Assembly: GCF_030055635.1 (NCBI RefSeq)
Contig: NZ_JASFYM010000019.1
Location: forward strand, 1-37,424
Direction of reading: 5' to 3'
Length of the DNA stretch: 37,424 bases
Source: Methanothrix sp.
GTDB lineage: Archaea; Halobacteriota; Methanosarcinia; Methanotrichales; Methanotrichaceae
Shown here: one piece after another, positions 17,264 through 24,080 of the stretch
How the letters are laid out: each line of letters begins with the position of its first letter
Numbering within the stretch: the first letter of the stretch is position 1
Program-made: the position numbers and the translations under genes
Notes under the pieces: model-generated
Told to the model about the DNA's origin: nothing
The model's database searches: none
The model's input: only the letters and a program-made list of their open reading frames with translations

Positions 17264-17536
17264 ATGATGGAAAAAATTGTCTTTTACCACATCGGCGTCG
17301 ATTCGCCGATCGCGCCGGACGAGCCGCTGCCGCCACTGCCACCGATTCCTCGCGGCTCGCTTGTCGTCGTGGAGGGGCGGGCGCCGATATGGCGCTACGG
17401 CCTCGCCCTCCATCTCCTCCACGGATCTCCTGCGGCGGCAATCGCTTTTTTTGATCCCCGCCTCGGCGCGGTCATCGTCGTGTCTCACAGTCCTGCCTAC
17501 CGCCCCGGCCAGGTCATCGATGTGACGCTGCCGTAG
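17264..17536 (+). CDS. csx3: Csx3/Crn3-like ring nuclease, CRISPR-associated
   Basis: The 90-residue protein carries the Csx3 core VVEGRAPIWRYGLALHLLH followed by AFFDPRLGAVIVVSHS and GQVIDVTLP. It resembles Archaeoglobus AF1864, where conserved His, Asp and Arg residues of this core are needed for cleavage. The likely equivalents here are His 53, Asp 64 and Arg 66. Csx3 proteins degrade cyclic tetra-adenylate and so turn off the type III response. A proline-rich stretch (PDEPLPPLPPIPR) follows the first strand. The start is ATG 17264 or 17267, after GGGTGG and directly after the Card1 stop. The C-terminus is shorter than in AF1864 as I recall it. Confidence 0.88.
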   Translation: MMEKIVFYHIGVDSPIAPDEPLPPLPPIPRGSLVVVEGRAPIWRYGLALHLLHGSPAAAIAFFDPRLGAVIVVSHSPAYRPGQVIDVTLP

Positions 17537-17608
17537 TCACATCCCTGCTTTCCTGGAACTCGCTCTTCGACATGAGCTGCAAACAGCAAGCTACGCCTAT
17601 GTCGCCAT

Positions 17609-17644
17609 ATTTCAATCCCTGTTTGCTCTTATCCATCTGATAAC
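17609..17644 (+). repeat. solitary CRISPR-repeat-like 36-mer
   Basis: This 36-base stretch begins ATTTCAATCCCTGTTT and ends ATCTGATAAC. The start and end resemble common methanogen CRISPR repeats of the form ATTTCAATCCC...TCTGATTTTAAC. It occurs once, with no second copy and no spacer-like spacing in the window, so it is at best a remnant or a chance match. Its place directly behind csx3 is what makes it notable. The 17537-17693 interval around it holds nothing else I recognise. Confidence 0.25.
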
Positions 17645-17693
17645 TTGCCCGGAGAAATAGTGATAATGCTATGCATTTGTGATGATTGAATGA

Positions 17694-17875
17694 GTGGTTC
17701 CAGCAACCGACTTGCATAACATCCGAGTTGCTGGATACATAAGAGCTTTGCAGAAAAACCCGATCCCTGAATCTCCCGACATGCAGGAGAACCGTAAATC
17801 CCTGCCCCTCAGGTATGGAGGATTCACAGAAACATCAGCCCCTACCCTCGAGGGGTAGGGTTCTGATCATACACA
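17694..17875 (+). mobile_element. probable 3'-end relic of a TnpB-type (IS200/IS605) element
   Basis: A frame open from 17694 to TAG 17856-17858 encodes 54 residues ending RYGGFTETSAPTLEG, which looks like the divergent C-terminal tail of TnpB proteins. The stop lies inside a perfect hairpin, CCCTACCC (17840-17847) with GGGTAGGG (17853-17860) and a 5-base loop. Such a hairpin overlapping the tnpB stop is the usual layout at the right end of IS200/IS605-type elements. No catalytic RuvC motif, TnpA or left end is visible, so only a remnant is proposed. The assignment is from pattern, not from alignment. Confidence 0.4.
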
Positions 17876-17986
17876 TGTATCAAGAAGCCCCTTCTTCTTG
17901 CCGCCACGCTTCTCGCCAGGCTTTACAGGCTCAACCTTGGCGCCCTCTTCCTGCTTCTCCTCTTCCTTTTTCTCGTGATGGGTCAT
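17867..17986 (-). CDS. small charged protein, 39 residues
   Basis: On the minus strand, ATG 17986 opens a 39-codon frame rich in Lys, Glu and Gly (EKKEEEKQEEG near the start, KRGGKKKG near the end). The signals around it support a real gene: GGTGG lies five bases before the ATG and a TATA-like CTTAATAAA (plus-strand 18019-18027) lies about 25 bases before the predicted transcript start. The composition suggests a nucleic-acid-associated or disordered protein. I do not recognise a family. It diverges from the XPD helicase gene and ends a few bases from the TnpB-like hairpin. Confidence 0.45.
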   Translation of the reverse strand: MTHHEKKEEEKQEEGAKVEPVKPGEKRGGKKKGLLDTCV

Positions 17987-18135
17987 TTTTCCACCGTTCA
18001 TTGTTATTTTCACCAACATTTATTAAGCTTTCCAGTACGGTGCGCTGAGCGCGTGCAGTTCCGCTGGTGCTCTCATTGTGTGACGAGCGGCAGAACTCGT
18101 GCAGCCAAGCTTTTATCTCCGAGAAGGTCCACACT

Positions 18136-20277
18136 GTGGCTGTGTATCTCGACTACATCCCCTATCCATCGCTGCGCCCGCATCAGGATGAGATGCTCGA
18201 CGCTGTCTACGATGTTGTCTCCACAGGCGGCCACGGCGTTCTGATGATAGATGCGCCCACAGGCTCAGGAAAGACGAGCTGCATATCAGCGGCACTTGCA
18301 GCCGCTCCAGGAAAGATCGTGGTGGCGGTCAGGACCGTGAGCCAGATAGGGGTTTATCTCGATGAGATAAACAGGATCTGGTCGAAAACAAGACACAGGC
18401 CCACGGTCTCGTATCTGATAGGAAAGCAGAAGGCATGCCCCCTTGCATCTGAGATCTGGGGGGAGAGCATCTACTACGCGTGCATGAGGCTCAGAGAGGG
18501 CTCGAAGAACTACATGGCCTCCAGGCTGGAGAGGGGACATAATGATGTCTACGATCCCTCCAGGGACGAGATACCGGATGAGCCTCCTGGGGAGAGAACT
18601 GTCTGCCCTTACTACCTGAGAAGCAAAGAGGCGTTTGAGATCAACGGGAAGGTTTACTTCAGGTCCTCATCGGCAGCTGTGGATGCTGCAGAGAGGATGA
18701 GCAGGAGGATCGTGCCTGTTGATGCCCTCGAGAAGACCTGCAGGGGCGTATGCCCTTATGAGGTGATGTCTCTGCATGCGAAGAGCAGTGACATCACCAT
18801 TTTGAACTACCATCACCTCTTCAGCCCGGATTTCCAGGACGCGATAATCCAGTGGCTCGGTCTTGAGGCAGACCGCATGACAGTGATTGTGGACGAGGCC
18901 CACAACCTGGGCGACTCTGTGAGGGAGATGAACACCCGCGTGCTCACGCCCAGGATCCTGGAGCTGGCGGAGCGCGAGATCAACAGGTTCGAGAAGGCTC
19001 TGGGCCAGGCGAAGCTTGGGGAGGAGCATCACGACTGGCGCAGAGAGGGTCTGAAGACGGCCAGACATCTAATACCGAGAATCCAGAGGTTCATCACAGC
19101 CAGGGAAGCAAGATCGAAGGATGGGGAGACGCTTCTCGATGGCGAGCTCTTCAGGCAGTATGTGTACGATGGAATCGACGATATAGATCTCGCTCTCTCA
19201 TATTTGAGTGATGTGGCGGTTGCGATCGCGGAGATGAAGCTTGCAGAGAGCGATCACGAAACACTGTATGGGGACATACAGCCCAGCCTAGCCACGATGG
19301 TCCTCTTCCTCAGAGAGGTCGAGGAGGCTGAGCATGACCCTTCATACCAGAGAAAGATCGTGACTACATCATCAGGAGAGAGGAGGTGGACCCGCCTGGA
19401 GGTGACGAAGATCGATCCCGCGCCTGTCATAAGAAGGGTTGTCGATAACGTCAATGCAACACTGATGCTCAGCGGCACCCTCTCGCCGATCGATGCATAT
19501 GAGCTCTACTGTCTCGGCGAGCCAGGCAGAGCCAGAAAGATCTCCCTGCCGAATCCATTTCCCCAGAGCAACCGCCTGATCATAGCAGCTGACAGGGCGA
19601 CTACACAGCTCAGCGCAAGGGAGAACCCGGAGAACAGGAACCTGATATCCGGATACATCAGCGCCCTGATAGAGGAGGTGCCTGGAAACGTCGCGGTGTT
19701 CTTCACATCCTACCCGATGATGGCCTCGTACAGGGATGCGTGCGCCAGGTTCGCACGCGGCGCAGGCAAGCGGGTCTTCACAGAGCCCAGATCCGCAGAG
19801 GATATCCCTAAGATCCTGGAGGAGTTCTTCAGGGCCGGCAGGAGCGCGGGCGCTGTGCTGCTGGGGGTCTCTGGAGGAAAGCTCGCGGAGGGCATAGACT
19901 ACAAGGGCGAGGCTCTCAACGGGGTGGCTGTTGTCGGTCTACCCCTCTCAGTATTCGATGAGATCCAGAAGGAGGTCATCTCCTATTACACCCAAAAGTA
20001 CGGCAAGAAGCGGGGCACGCTGATAGCTTACACTCTTCCAGCAATCAACCGCGGGCTCCAGGCCGCTGGCAGGGTCATAAGGGCGGAGAGCGAGAGGGGT
20101 GTCATACTCCTGTGCGACAGCAGGTTCGCATCCAGGGGTCTGGGAGGCGTCAGGATGTATCTGCCGGAGTGGGTTCAGGGTGAGATGGTGATGGCAGATC
20201 CTGAGAGGTGCAGGCTTCTGATAAGAGAGAAGCTGAGAGAGTGGGGGGAGACGTTTGCATGCTCAAAAAACGGATGA
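18136..20277 (+). CDS. xpd: XPD/Rad3-family FeS DNA helicase
   Basis: The 713-residue superfamily 2 helicase unwinds DNA 5' to 3'. Walker A is APTGSGKTS at residues 40-48 and the DEAH box is at 253-256 (VIVDEAHNLGD). Between them, Cys residues near 101, 116, 157, 202 and 206 fit the iron-sulfur cluster domain. C-terminal helicase motifs include LMLSGTLSPIDAYELY, GVSGGKLAEGIDYKG and AAGRVIRAESERG. I prefer GTG 18136 because a TATA-like TTTTATC at 18113-18119 would start the transcript close to it and GAGAAGG is upstream. GTG 18067 would add 23 residues without similarity. Archaeal XPD is linked to repair, but its exact role is unsettled. Confidence 0.93.
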   Translation: MAVYLDYIPYPSLRPHQDEMLDAVYDVVSTGGHGVLMIDAPTGSGKTSCISAALAAAPGKIVVAVRTVSQIGVYLDEINRIWSKTRHRPTVSYLIGKQKACPLASEIWGESIYYACMRLREGSKNYMASRLERGHNDVYDPSRDEIPDEPPGERTVCPYYLRSKEAFEINGKVYFRSSSAAVDAAERMSRRIVPVDALEKTCRGVCPYEVMSLHAKSSDITILNYHHLFSPDFQDAIIQWLGLEADRMTVIVDEAHNLGDSVREMNTRVLTPRILELAEREINRFEKALGQAKLGEEHHDWRREGLKTARHLIPRIQRFITAREARSKDGETLLDGELFRQYVYDGIDDIDLALSYLSDVAVAIAEMKLAESDHETLYGDIQPSLATMVLFLREVEEAEHDPSYQRKIVTTSSGERRWTRLEVTKIDPAPVIRRVVDNVNATLMLSGTLSPIDAYELYCLGEPGRARKISLPNPFPQSNRLIIAADRATTQLSARENPENRNLISGYISALIEEVPGNVAVFFTSYPMMASYRDACARFARGAGKRVFTEPRSAEDIPKILEEFFRAGRSAGAVLLGVSGGKLAEGIDYKGEALNGVAVVGLPLSVFDEIQKEVISYYTQKYGKKRGTLIAYTLPAINRGLQAAGRVIRAESERGVILLCDSRFASRGLGGVRMYLPEWVQGEMVMADPERCRLLIREKLREWGETFACSKNG

Positions 20278-20287
20278 GCATGGTCAT

Positions 20288-20692
20288 ATGCTGCGACCGG
20301 TTGCGGTGAGTGATTTTGCCAGTGCTCCCGGCAATAGGCCGGGCTGCTGCCTGCTCACGAGGATTTTGATCGGCCTTTTTGTTATCTGCATCGCTCTCAT
20401 TCCGCCGGTTACTTCCCGTGGTATCCACAGGCAGCATGCAGCAACTGCATCATTTCATTCAGGACTCCATTTCCTGGCCTTCATGACATTTGCTCTGCTC
20501 ATGTGCTCCTGGATCCCCACAGCAGCGGAGACAGGCGCTCCGGTGCCTCCGGAGATGTTCGGGGATGACTACTACAAGGTCTACGGCACGCCGGATCTCA
20601 CAGTCTCGCTGGAGATCCGGATGGCACTGGTCGTTTTCTTCACACTGTCATTCGCAGCTGCCACACTGGTCTTGCAGAGAGAGGTGGCGTGA
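20288..20692 (+). CDS. small membrane protein, possible internally deleted S-layer-type (COG1361) gene
   Basis: From ATG 20288 the product has 134 residues with hydrophobic segments near 21-41, 61-79 and 112-130. From ATG 20483 (residue 66) the start looks like a signal peptide, FALLMCSWIPTAAETG. It is followed by PPEMFGDDYYKVYGTPDLTVSLE, a segment typical of the mature N-terminus of methanogen S-layer-related COG1361 proteins. Directly after that comes a terminal membrane anchor, ALVVFFTLSFAAATLVL. The large extracellular part expected between them is missing, which suggests an internal deletion. It overlaps no neighbour and lies just after xpd. No clear ribosome binding site was seen. Expression and start are uncertain. 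Confidence 0.45.
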   Translation: MLRPVAVSDFASAPGNRPGCCLLTRILIGLFVICIALIPPVTSRGIHRQHAATASFHSGLHFLAFMTFALLMCSWIPTAAETGAPVPPEMFGDDYYKVYGTPDLTVSLEIRMALVVFFTLSFAAATLVLQREVA

Positions 20693-20721
20693 GGTTCAGT
20701 ATGTCATCGGTTGAGAAGGGT

Positions 20722-20751
20722 TGTCATGACATGGAGGTAACTACCTCTGTC
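20722..20751. promoter_or_regulatory. nested palindromes after the small membrane gene
   Basis: TGTCATGACA (20722-20731) is a perfect 10-bp palindrome. It is joined to a hairpin, GAGGTA (20734-20739) with TACCTC (20742-20747), extended by GACA/TGTC with a two-base bulge. The structure lies 30-60 bases after a stop codon and about 130 bases before the next start. It could be a transcript-end structure or a protein-binding site. Confidence 0.35.
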
Positions 20752-20849
20752 AGATTGTTTGAACGAAACCAGCCCGCATCTCAAACGCTCTCACCCTTTC
20801 GGCACACATTTTTATTGCACTGGGTTTAGGAAGCAACCTTCCAAAATTA

Positions 20850-20859
20850 CTTATATTTT
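20850..20859 (+). promoter_or_regulatory. TATA box of the zincin-like gene
   Basis: CTTATATTTT lies about 25 bases before ATG 20878, preceded by an A-rich stretch that could be a BRE. The predicted transcript starts at or next to the start codon, so the gene is probably leaderless. Confidence 0.5.
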
Positions 20860-20877
20860 GAGGTAAATGGTAAATTT

Positions 20878-22155
20878 ATGATGGAAGTTTCATCTCAGCT
20901 GAGAGGGCTCACGATCACGAAGAGCTCGAACGCGTTGCTTTTAAAAAACACCGGCAAAAAAGACCTCACGCTGTCGGTCGAGCTTGCGGGCAGTAAGGCG
21001 TTATCCGTACCTGAAAAGTACAGAACACTCAAAATTAAAGCGAATGGCTATGCAAGGATCCCGTACAGGTTCGGAAAAATGAATATCGGCTGGCCGATAG
21101 CTCTCAATGGGAGGCATACAGCCGCGATCCGGCTTTGGAGCAAGGACCCGAAGAGCAAAAAGAAGGTATTGATCGCTAATACGATCGTGGAGACACGGTC
21201 TCCGATCTTTGTGACTGAGCTCCACTGCATGGAGACCACAGAGCAGGAACAGCATGCCATGAAGGGCAACAGTCCGCCTGTTATCACAATGAGGGCTGTG
21301 AAGCCCGGGACATCGGTGCCGAAAAACACGGGAGAGGTTGAGCTGAGCTGGGAGATCACTGGTGCTGATGTGATGGAAGACTACATCACTTCTCCAGACG
21401 CAGAGGTTCTGGAGCCCGGATCATTTACAGCCGGGGGTGGCTGGGAGTGCTCCCCCCATGTTACGCCACCGAGCAACTCGTACATCTACACTCCAGGTCC
21501 CACAATCACTCAGACATTGCATGCGCGCAATGCGGATGGGGAGGTGTATGAGCATGAGACCATCTATTACACAGCCAGTGTGGGCTACCATAACGCAAGA
21601 TGTCCGGCTGGAGGAACAATACATACTGATGAGCTGGGCACCATCAGGAGTTTCCTGGAGGATATCGAGGCGCGACTCAGGTCCAATGCCCTTGCGGATC
21701 TGCCGGAGTTCGTTGAGGATTGGAACAGAACGATAGAGGAGAGGATCGAGAGGGGCGAGCTTCCCGATCGTGCCAGAGACTTCATGTTCCCCGAGTTCGA
21801 TGACATGGATTACCTGAGTGGACGTGTTGGAACTGGCAGTCTGGCCGATGATATTCTCAGTGCTATGGAGAACGTCTTGATATATATTAAACCGTACACG
21901 CTTCCAAGAGGGTACAGGCCGGGCACACTTCCTGCAGACAGGCATGCGCTCTGCGACGATGGGGTTTACGGGATGACGTTCCACTCTAGTAGACATCCCG
22001 ACTGCAACTGGGTTTCTGTATGCCTTGATAGTGATGCAGACGCCCTGACACTTCTCCATGAGCTGTACCACTACGCCACTGGTAGCGGTGATGAACATAA
22101 AGCCTTTGCCGTATCTTGCTGCTGCTTCGATTTCCTGGCACCAGAGCACTGGTAA
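20878..22155 (+). CDS. putative zincin-type metalloprotein with Ig-like middle domain
   Basis: I do not recognise this 425-residue family. The N-terminal 110 residues are beta-rich, with a repeated TLSVELAGSKAL-like pattern. Residues about 130-235 look like an Ig-like domain (PPVITMRAVKPGTSVPKNTG, VELSWEITGAD). The C-terminal part has HELYH at 394-398 followed by GSGDEHKAF at 402-410. That is an HExxH zinc site with a possible third ligand, Asp 405 or Glu 406, in an arrangement that recalls aspzincins (M35: GTxDxxYG). The protein ends with a Cys-rich SCCCFDF. No signal peptide or membrane segment is visible, so it may be cytoplasmic. A strong TATA box and ATG 20878 or 20881 support the start. 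Confidence 0.75.
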   Translation: MMEVSSQLRGLTITKSSNALLLKNTGKKDLTLSVELAGSKALSVPEKYRTLKIKANGYARIPYRFGKMNIGWPIALNGRHTAAIRLWSKDPKSKKKVLIANTIVETRSPIFVTELHCMETTEQEQHAMKGNSPPVITMRAVKPGTSVPKNTGEVELSWEITGADVMEDYITSPDAEVLEPGSFTAGGGWECSPHVTPPSNSYIYTPGPTITQTLHARNADGEVYEHETIYYTASVGYHNARCPAGGTIHTDELGTIRSFLEDIEARLRSNALADLPEFVEDWNRTIEERIERGELPDRARDFMFPEFDDMDYLSGRVGTGSLADDILSAMENVLIYIKPYTLPRGYRPGTLPADRHALCDDGVYGMTFHSSRHPDCNWVSVCLDSDADALTLLHELYHYATGSGDEHKAFAVSCCCFDFLAPEHW

Positions 22156-22265
22156 TAGCGATAAATCGACCATGTGTGTTTGCCAACTTCAGCTCATGAA
22201 AGCAAGTTGCTGATCACATTCACCAGATCACATCGCCACGCTGGCATACTCGTGAGCAGACCATC

Positions 22266-22305
22266 AATTAGATCAACTATTTTTATTTTTACTGAATTCT
22301 TGATC
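22266..22305 (+). terminator. T-rich terminator with inverted repeat
   Basis: TAGATCAA and TTGATCTG flank a T-rich stretch that contains TATTTTTATTTTT, about 110-150 bases after the zincin-like gene. The T tracts fit archaeal termination. The rest of the 22156-22355 interval has no gene I can support; it contains the TATA box of the RuBisCO transcript. Confidence 0.45.
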
Positions 22306-22319
22306 TGAGCCGAATCGGC

Positions 22320-22330
22320 AACTATAAAAG
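22320..22330 (+). promoter_or_regulatory. TATA box of the RuBisCO transcript
   Basis: AACTATAAAAG is a strong TATA match about 135 bases before the RuBisCO start. It places the transcript start near 22350, so RuBisCO has a leader of about 110 bases that begins a few bases before ATG 22356. Confidence 0.55.
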
Positions 22331-22355
22331 CATCCGCACCGCGATACATCTGGGT

Positions 22356-22502
22356 ATGGGGTGCTTTGAGGATTTTATGGAGCTGAGGGAGAGCGTCGAG
22401 GACGCCCGAAGGAGGATCTCCCTGCGGCGCAGTTCATTATCATCAGAAAGGGTGGAAGAAGATGCACAGAGATGTTGTGGCGCGCTACCGCGTCGAGACT
22501 GA
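22356..22502 (+). CDS. possible 48-residue upstream ORF overlapping RuBisCO
   Basis: ATG 22356 is about six bases after the transcript start predicted from the TATA box, so it could be read as a leaderless ORF. It encodes 48 residues, starting [20 protein letters not shown], a credible helix. It ends at TGA 22500-22502, 41 bases inside the RuBisCO gene in another frame. Ribosomes finishing it would pass the RuBisCO ribosome binding site and could affect its use. It could equally be an untranslated leader with a chance frame. No homologue is known to me. Confidence 0.3.
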   Translation: MGCFEDFMELRESVEDARRRISLRRSSLSSERVEEDAQRCCGALPRRD

Positions 22503-23631
22503 TCTTCCCCTGAGAAAAGCTGCTGAGGCGATAGCTGCTGAGCAGTCGACGGGGACATGGACCGAGGTGAGGGGAGCTGAGAGCGATCTTGCAGCCAGGG
22601 TTCTATCGATAAATGGCAATACTGTGGAGATTGAGTTCCCCGTTGAGCTTTTCGAGCCGGGGAACATACCGCAGTATCTCTCTGTTATAGCGGGCAACCT
22701 CTTCGGTCTGGAGGCTCTGAAGAAGGTCCGGCTCCTCGATGTTGATTTTCCGGAGTCGCTGGTCAGGGCGCACAGCGGACCGAAGTTCGGGATAGAGGAG
22801 GCGAGGAGTATCATCAACGTGCATGATCGGCCTCTTGTCGGCACTATCGTCAAGCCCAAGGTCGGGCTGAACCCCAGGCAGACAGCCGAGGTCGCTGGGG
22901 CTGCTGTGAGGGGCGGCCTTGATCTCGTCAAGGACGATGAGACGCTCACAGACCAGAGATTCTGCCCGATGGAGGAGAGGGTCGAGGAGGTCATGGCCGA
23001 GCTCGACAGGGTCGAGAGCGAGACCGGGAAGAGGGCGTTCTACGCTGTCAACGTCACAGCTGGCGCTGATACAATCCTTGAGAGGGCGGAGAGGGCGATC
23101 GACCGGGGCGCGAACATGCTCATGATCGATGTCCTGACAGCTGGCTTCTCAGCGCTCGAGGCGCTCGCAAGGGGAGTGGATCTGCCGATACATGTGCACA
23201 GAACAATGCACGGAGCGATTACCAGGGACAGAGCGCATGGAATATCGATGCTTGTCATAGCGAAGCTCGTGAGGATGGCGGGAGGCACCAACCTGCACAC
23301 CGGCAGCTATGTTGGCAAAATGGCCAGCGATGTCGAGGAGAACAACCAGTGCAGAGATGCCTTGCGTGGGGAGTGGTATGGCCTTAAGAGGGTATTCCCT
23401 GTGGCTTCAGGCGGCATACATCCCGGGAAGGTCGCAGGCAACCTGGATGGCTACGGTATGGACTGCATAGTGCAGGCTGGCGGTGGCGTACATGGTCATC
23501 CCGATGGGACTACCGCCGGAGCGAGGGCCATGGTGCAGGCGGTTGAGGCGTGGCTGAGCGGCGTGCCGGTGAGGGAGTATGCGAAGAGTCATAAGGAGCT
23601 CGAGCGTGCGCTTGAGCGATGGGGTGTTTGA
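22462..23631 (+). CDS. rbcL: form III-type ribulose-1,5-bisphosphate carboxylase
   Basis: The 389-residue protein retains the active-site residues of true RuBisCO (spinach numbers in brackets): Glu 27 (60), Trp 33 (66), Asn 79 (123), Lys 131 (175) in [10 protein letters not shown], and carbamylated Lys 157 (201) in VKDDET. It also has His 246 (294) in HVHRTMHG, His 279 (327), loop-6 Lys 286 (334) in SYVGKMASD, Ser 316 (379) and the Gly triplet near 340 (403-404). In archaea form III enzymes serve AMP/nucleoside salvage or, with phosphoribulokinase, a reductive hexulose-phosphate pathway. No partner gene is in the window. The N-terminus is some 20-40 residues shorter than in the Methanosarcina enzyme I recall. 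ATG 22462 has GGGTGG about five bases upstream. Confidence 0.93.
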   Translation: MHRDVVARYRVETDLPLRKAAEAIAAEQSTGTWTEVRGAESDLAARVLSINGNTVEIEFPVELFEPGNIPQYLSVIAGNLFGLEALKKVRLLDVDFPESLVRAHSGPKFGIEEARSIINVHDRPLVGTIVKPKVGLNPRQTAEVAGAAVRGGLDLVKDDETLTDQRFCPMEERVEEVMAELDRVESETGKRAFYAVNVTAGADTILERAERAIDRGANMLMIDVLTAGFSALEALARGVDLPIHVHRTMHGAITRDRAHGISMLVIAKLVRMAGGTNLHTGSYVGKMASDVEENNQCRDALRGEWYGLKRVFPVASGGIHPGKVAGNLDGYGMDCIVQAGGGVHGHPDGTTAGARAMVQAVEAWLSGVPVREYAKSHKELERALERWGV

Positions 23632-23659
23632 GCTCCTCCCATGGAAGTGAAACCGAAGG

Positions 23660-23732
23660 TTTTATATTCGTAGATGGGGATGGATTGACAGTCTGTCACG
23701 AGTCAAGCGACGCGCGCTGTTTGAAAAACAGC
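23660..23732 (+). promoter_or_regulatory. promoter and structured leader of the ATP synthase operon
   Basis: TTTTATATTCG at 23660-23670 is a TATA box that would start transcription near 23690. A palindrome, TGACAG-T-CTGTCA (23686-23698), lies exactly on the predicted start. A perfect hairpin, GCTGTTT (23716-23722) with AAACAGC (23726-23732) and a 3-base loop, lies in the leader 22 bases before the first gene. The two elements could be an operator and an mRNA stability or translation element. The palindrome has no repeat in this window that I saw. Confidence 0.5.
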
Positions 23733-23753
23733 ATGGATGTAGTGAGGGATCAG

Positions 23754-24080
23754 ATGGCGAGACACGAGATCTTGTCGAGAATCAAGCAGGCAGAGGCGGA
23801 TGCGAAGGCCAGTGTCCAGCAGGCCTTGCAGGAGAAGGAAAAACGCATCGCTGATGCCACTACCGAAGCAGCGAACATAGTGCGTACAGCCGAATCCGAA
23901 GCACAGGCCTTCTACGAGAAGGAACTCGCCAAGGCGGAGGGCGAAGTTAAGGCCAAGAAGCAATCGGTTATTAGCGAGGGCATGCGAAAGGTCGATGCCT
24001 TGAGGTCTAGTGCAAGCGCAAAACTGGACAAGGCGGTTGAATACATGCTAAAGGAGTTTATGGGGTTGTTGCATGCTTAG
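23754..24080 (+). CDS. ahaH: A1Ao ATP synthase subunit H (peripheral stalk)
   Basis: The 108-residue protein is an all-helical coiled coil starting ARHEILSRIKQAEADAKASV, the standard AhaH opening. Subunit H pairs with subunit E to form the peripheral stalk that holds the catalytic head to subunit I. Heptad patterns run through most of the length, with many Ala, Glu and Lys. I chose ATG 23754, which has GAGG upstream and gives the typical length. ATG 23733 would add seven residues, and a frame reaching back into RuBisCO is rejected. It opens the operon. Confidence 0.92.
   Translation: MARHEILSRIKQAEADAKASVQQALQEKEKRIADATTEAANIVRTAESEAQAFYEKELAKAEGEVKAKKQSVISEGMRKVDALRSSASAKLDKAVEYMLKEFMGLLHA

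Noticed and set aside
17276-17488. Other overlapping frames in the csx3 region, on both strands
   Set aside because: The csx3 frame has the family motifs and the operon position; the other frames are arginine-rich shadows.
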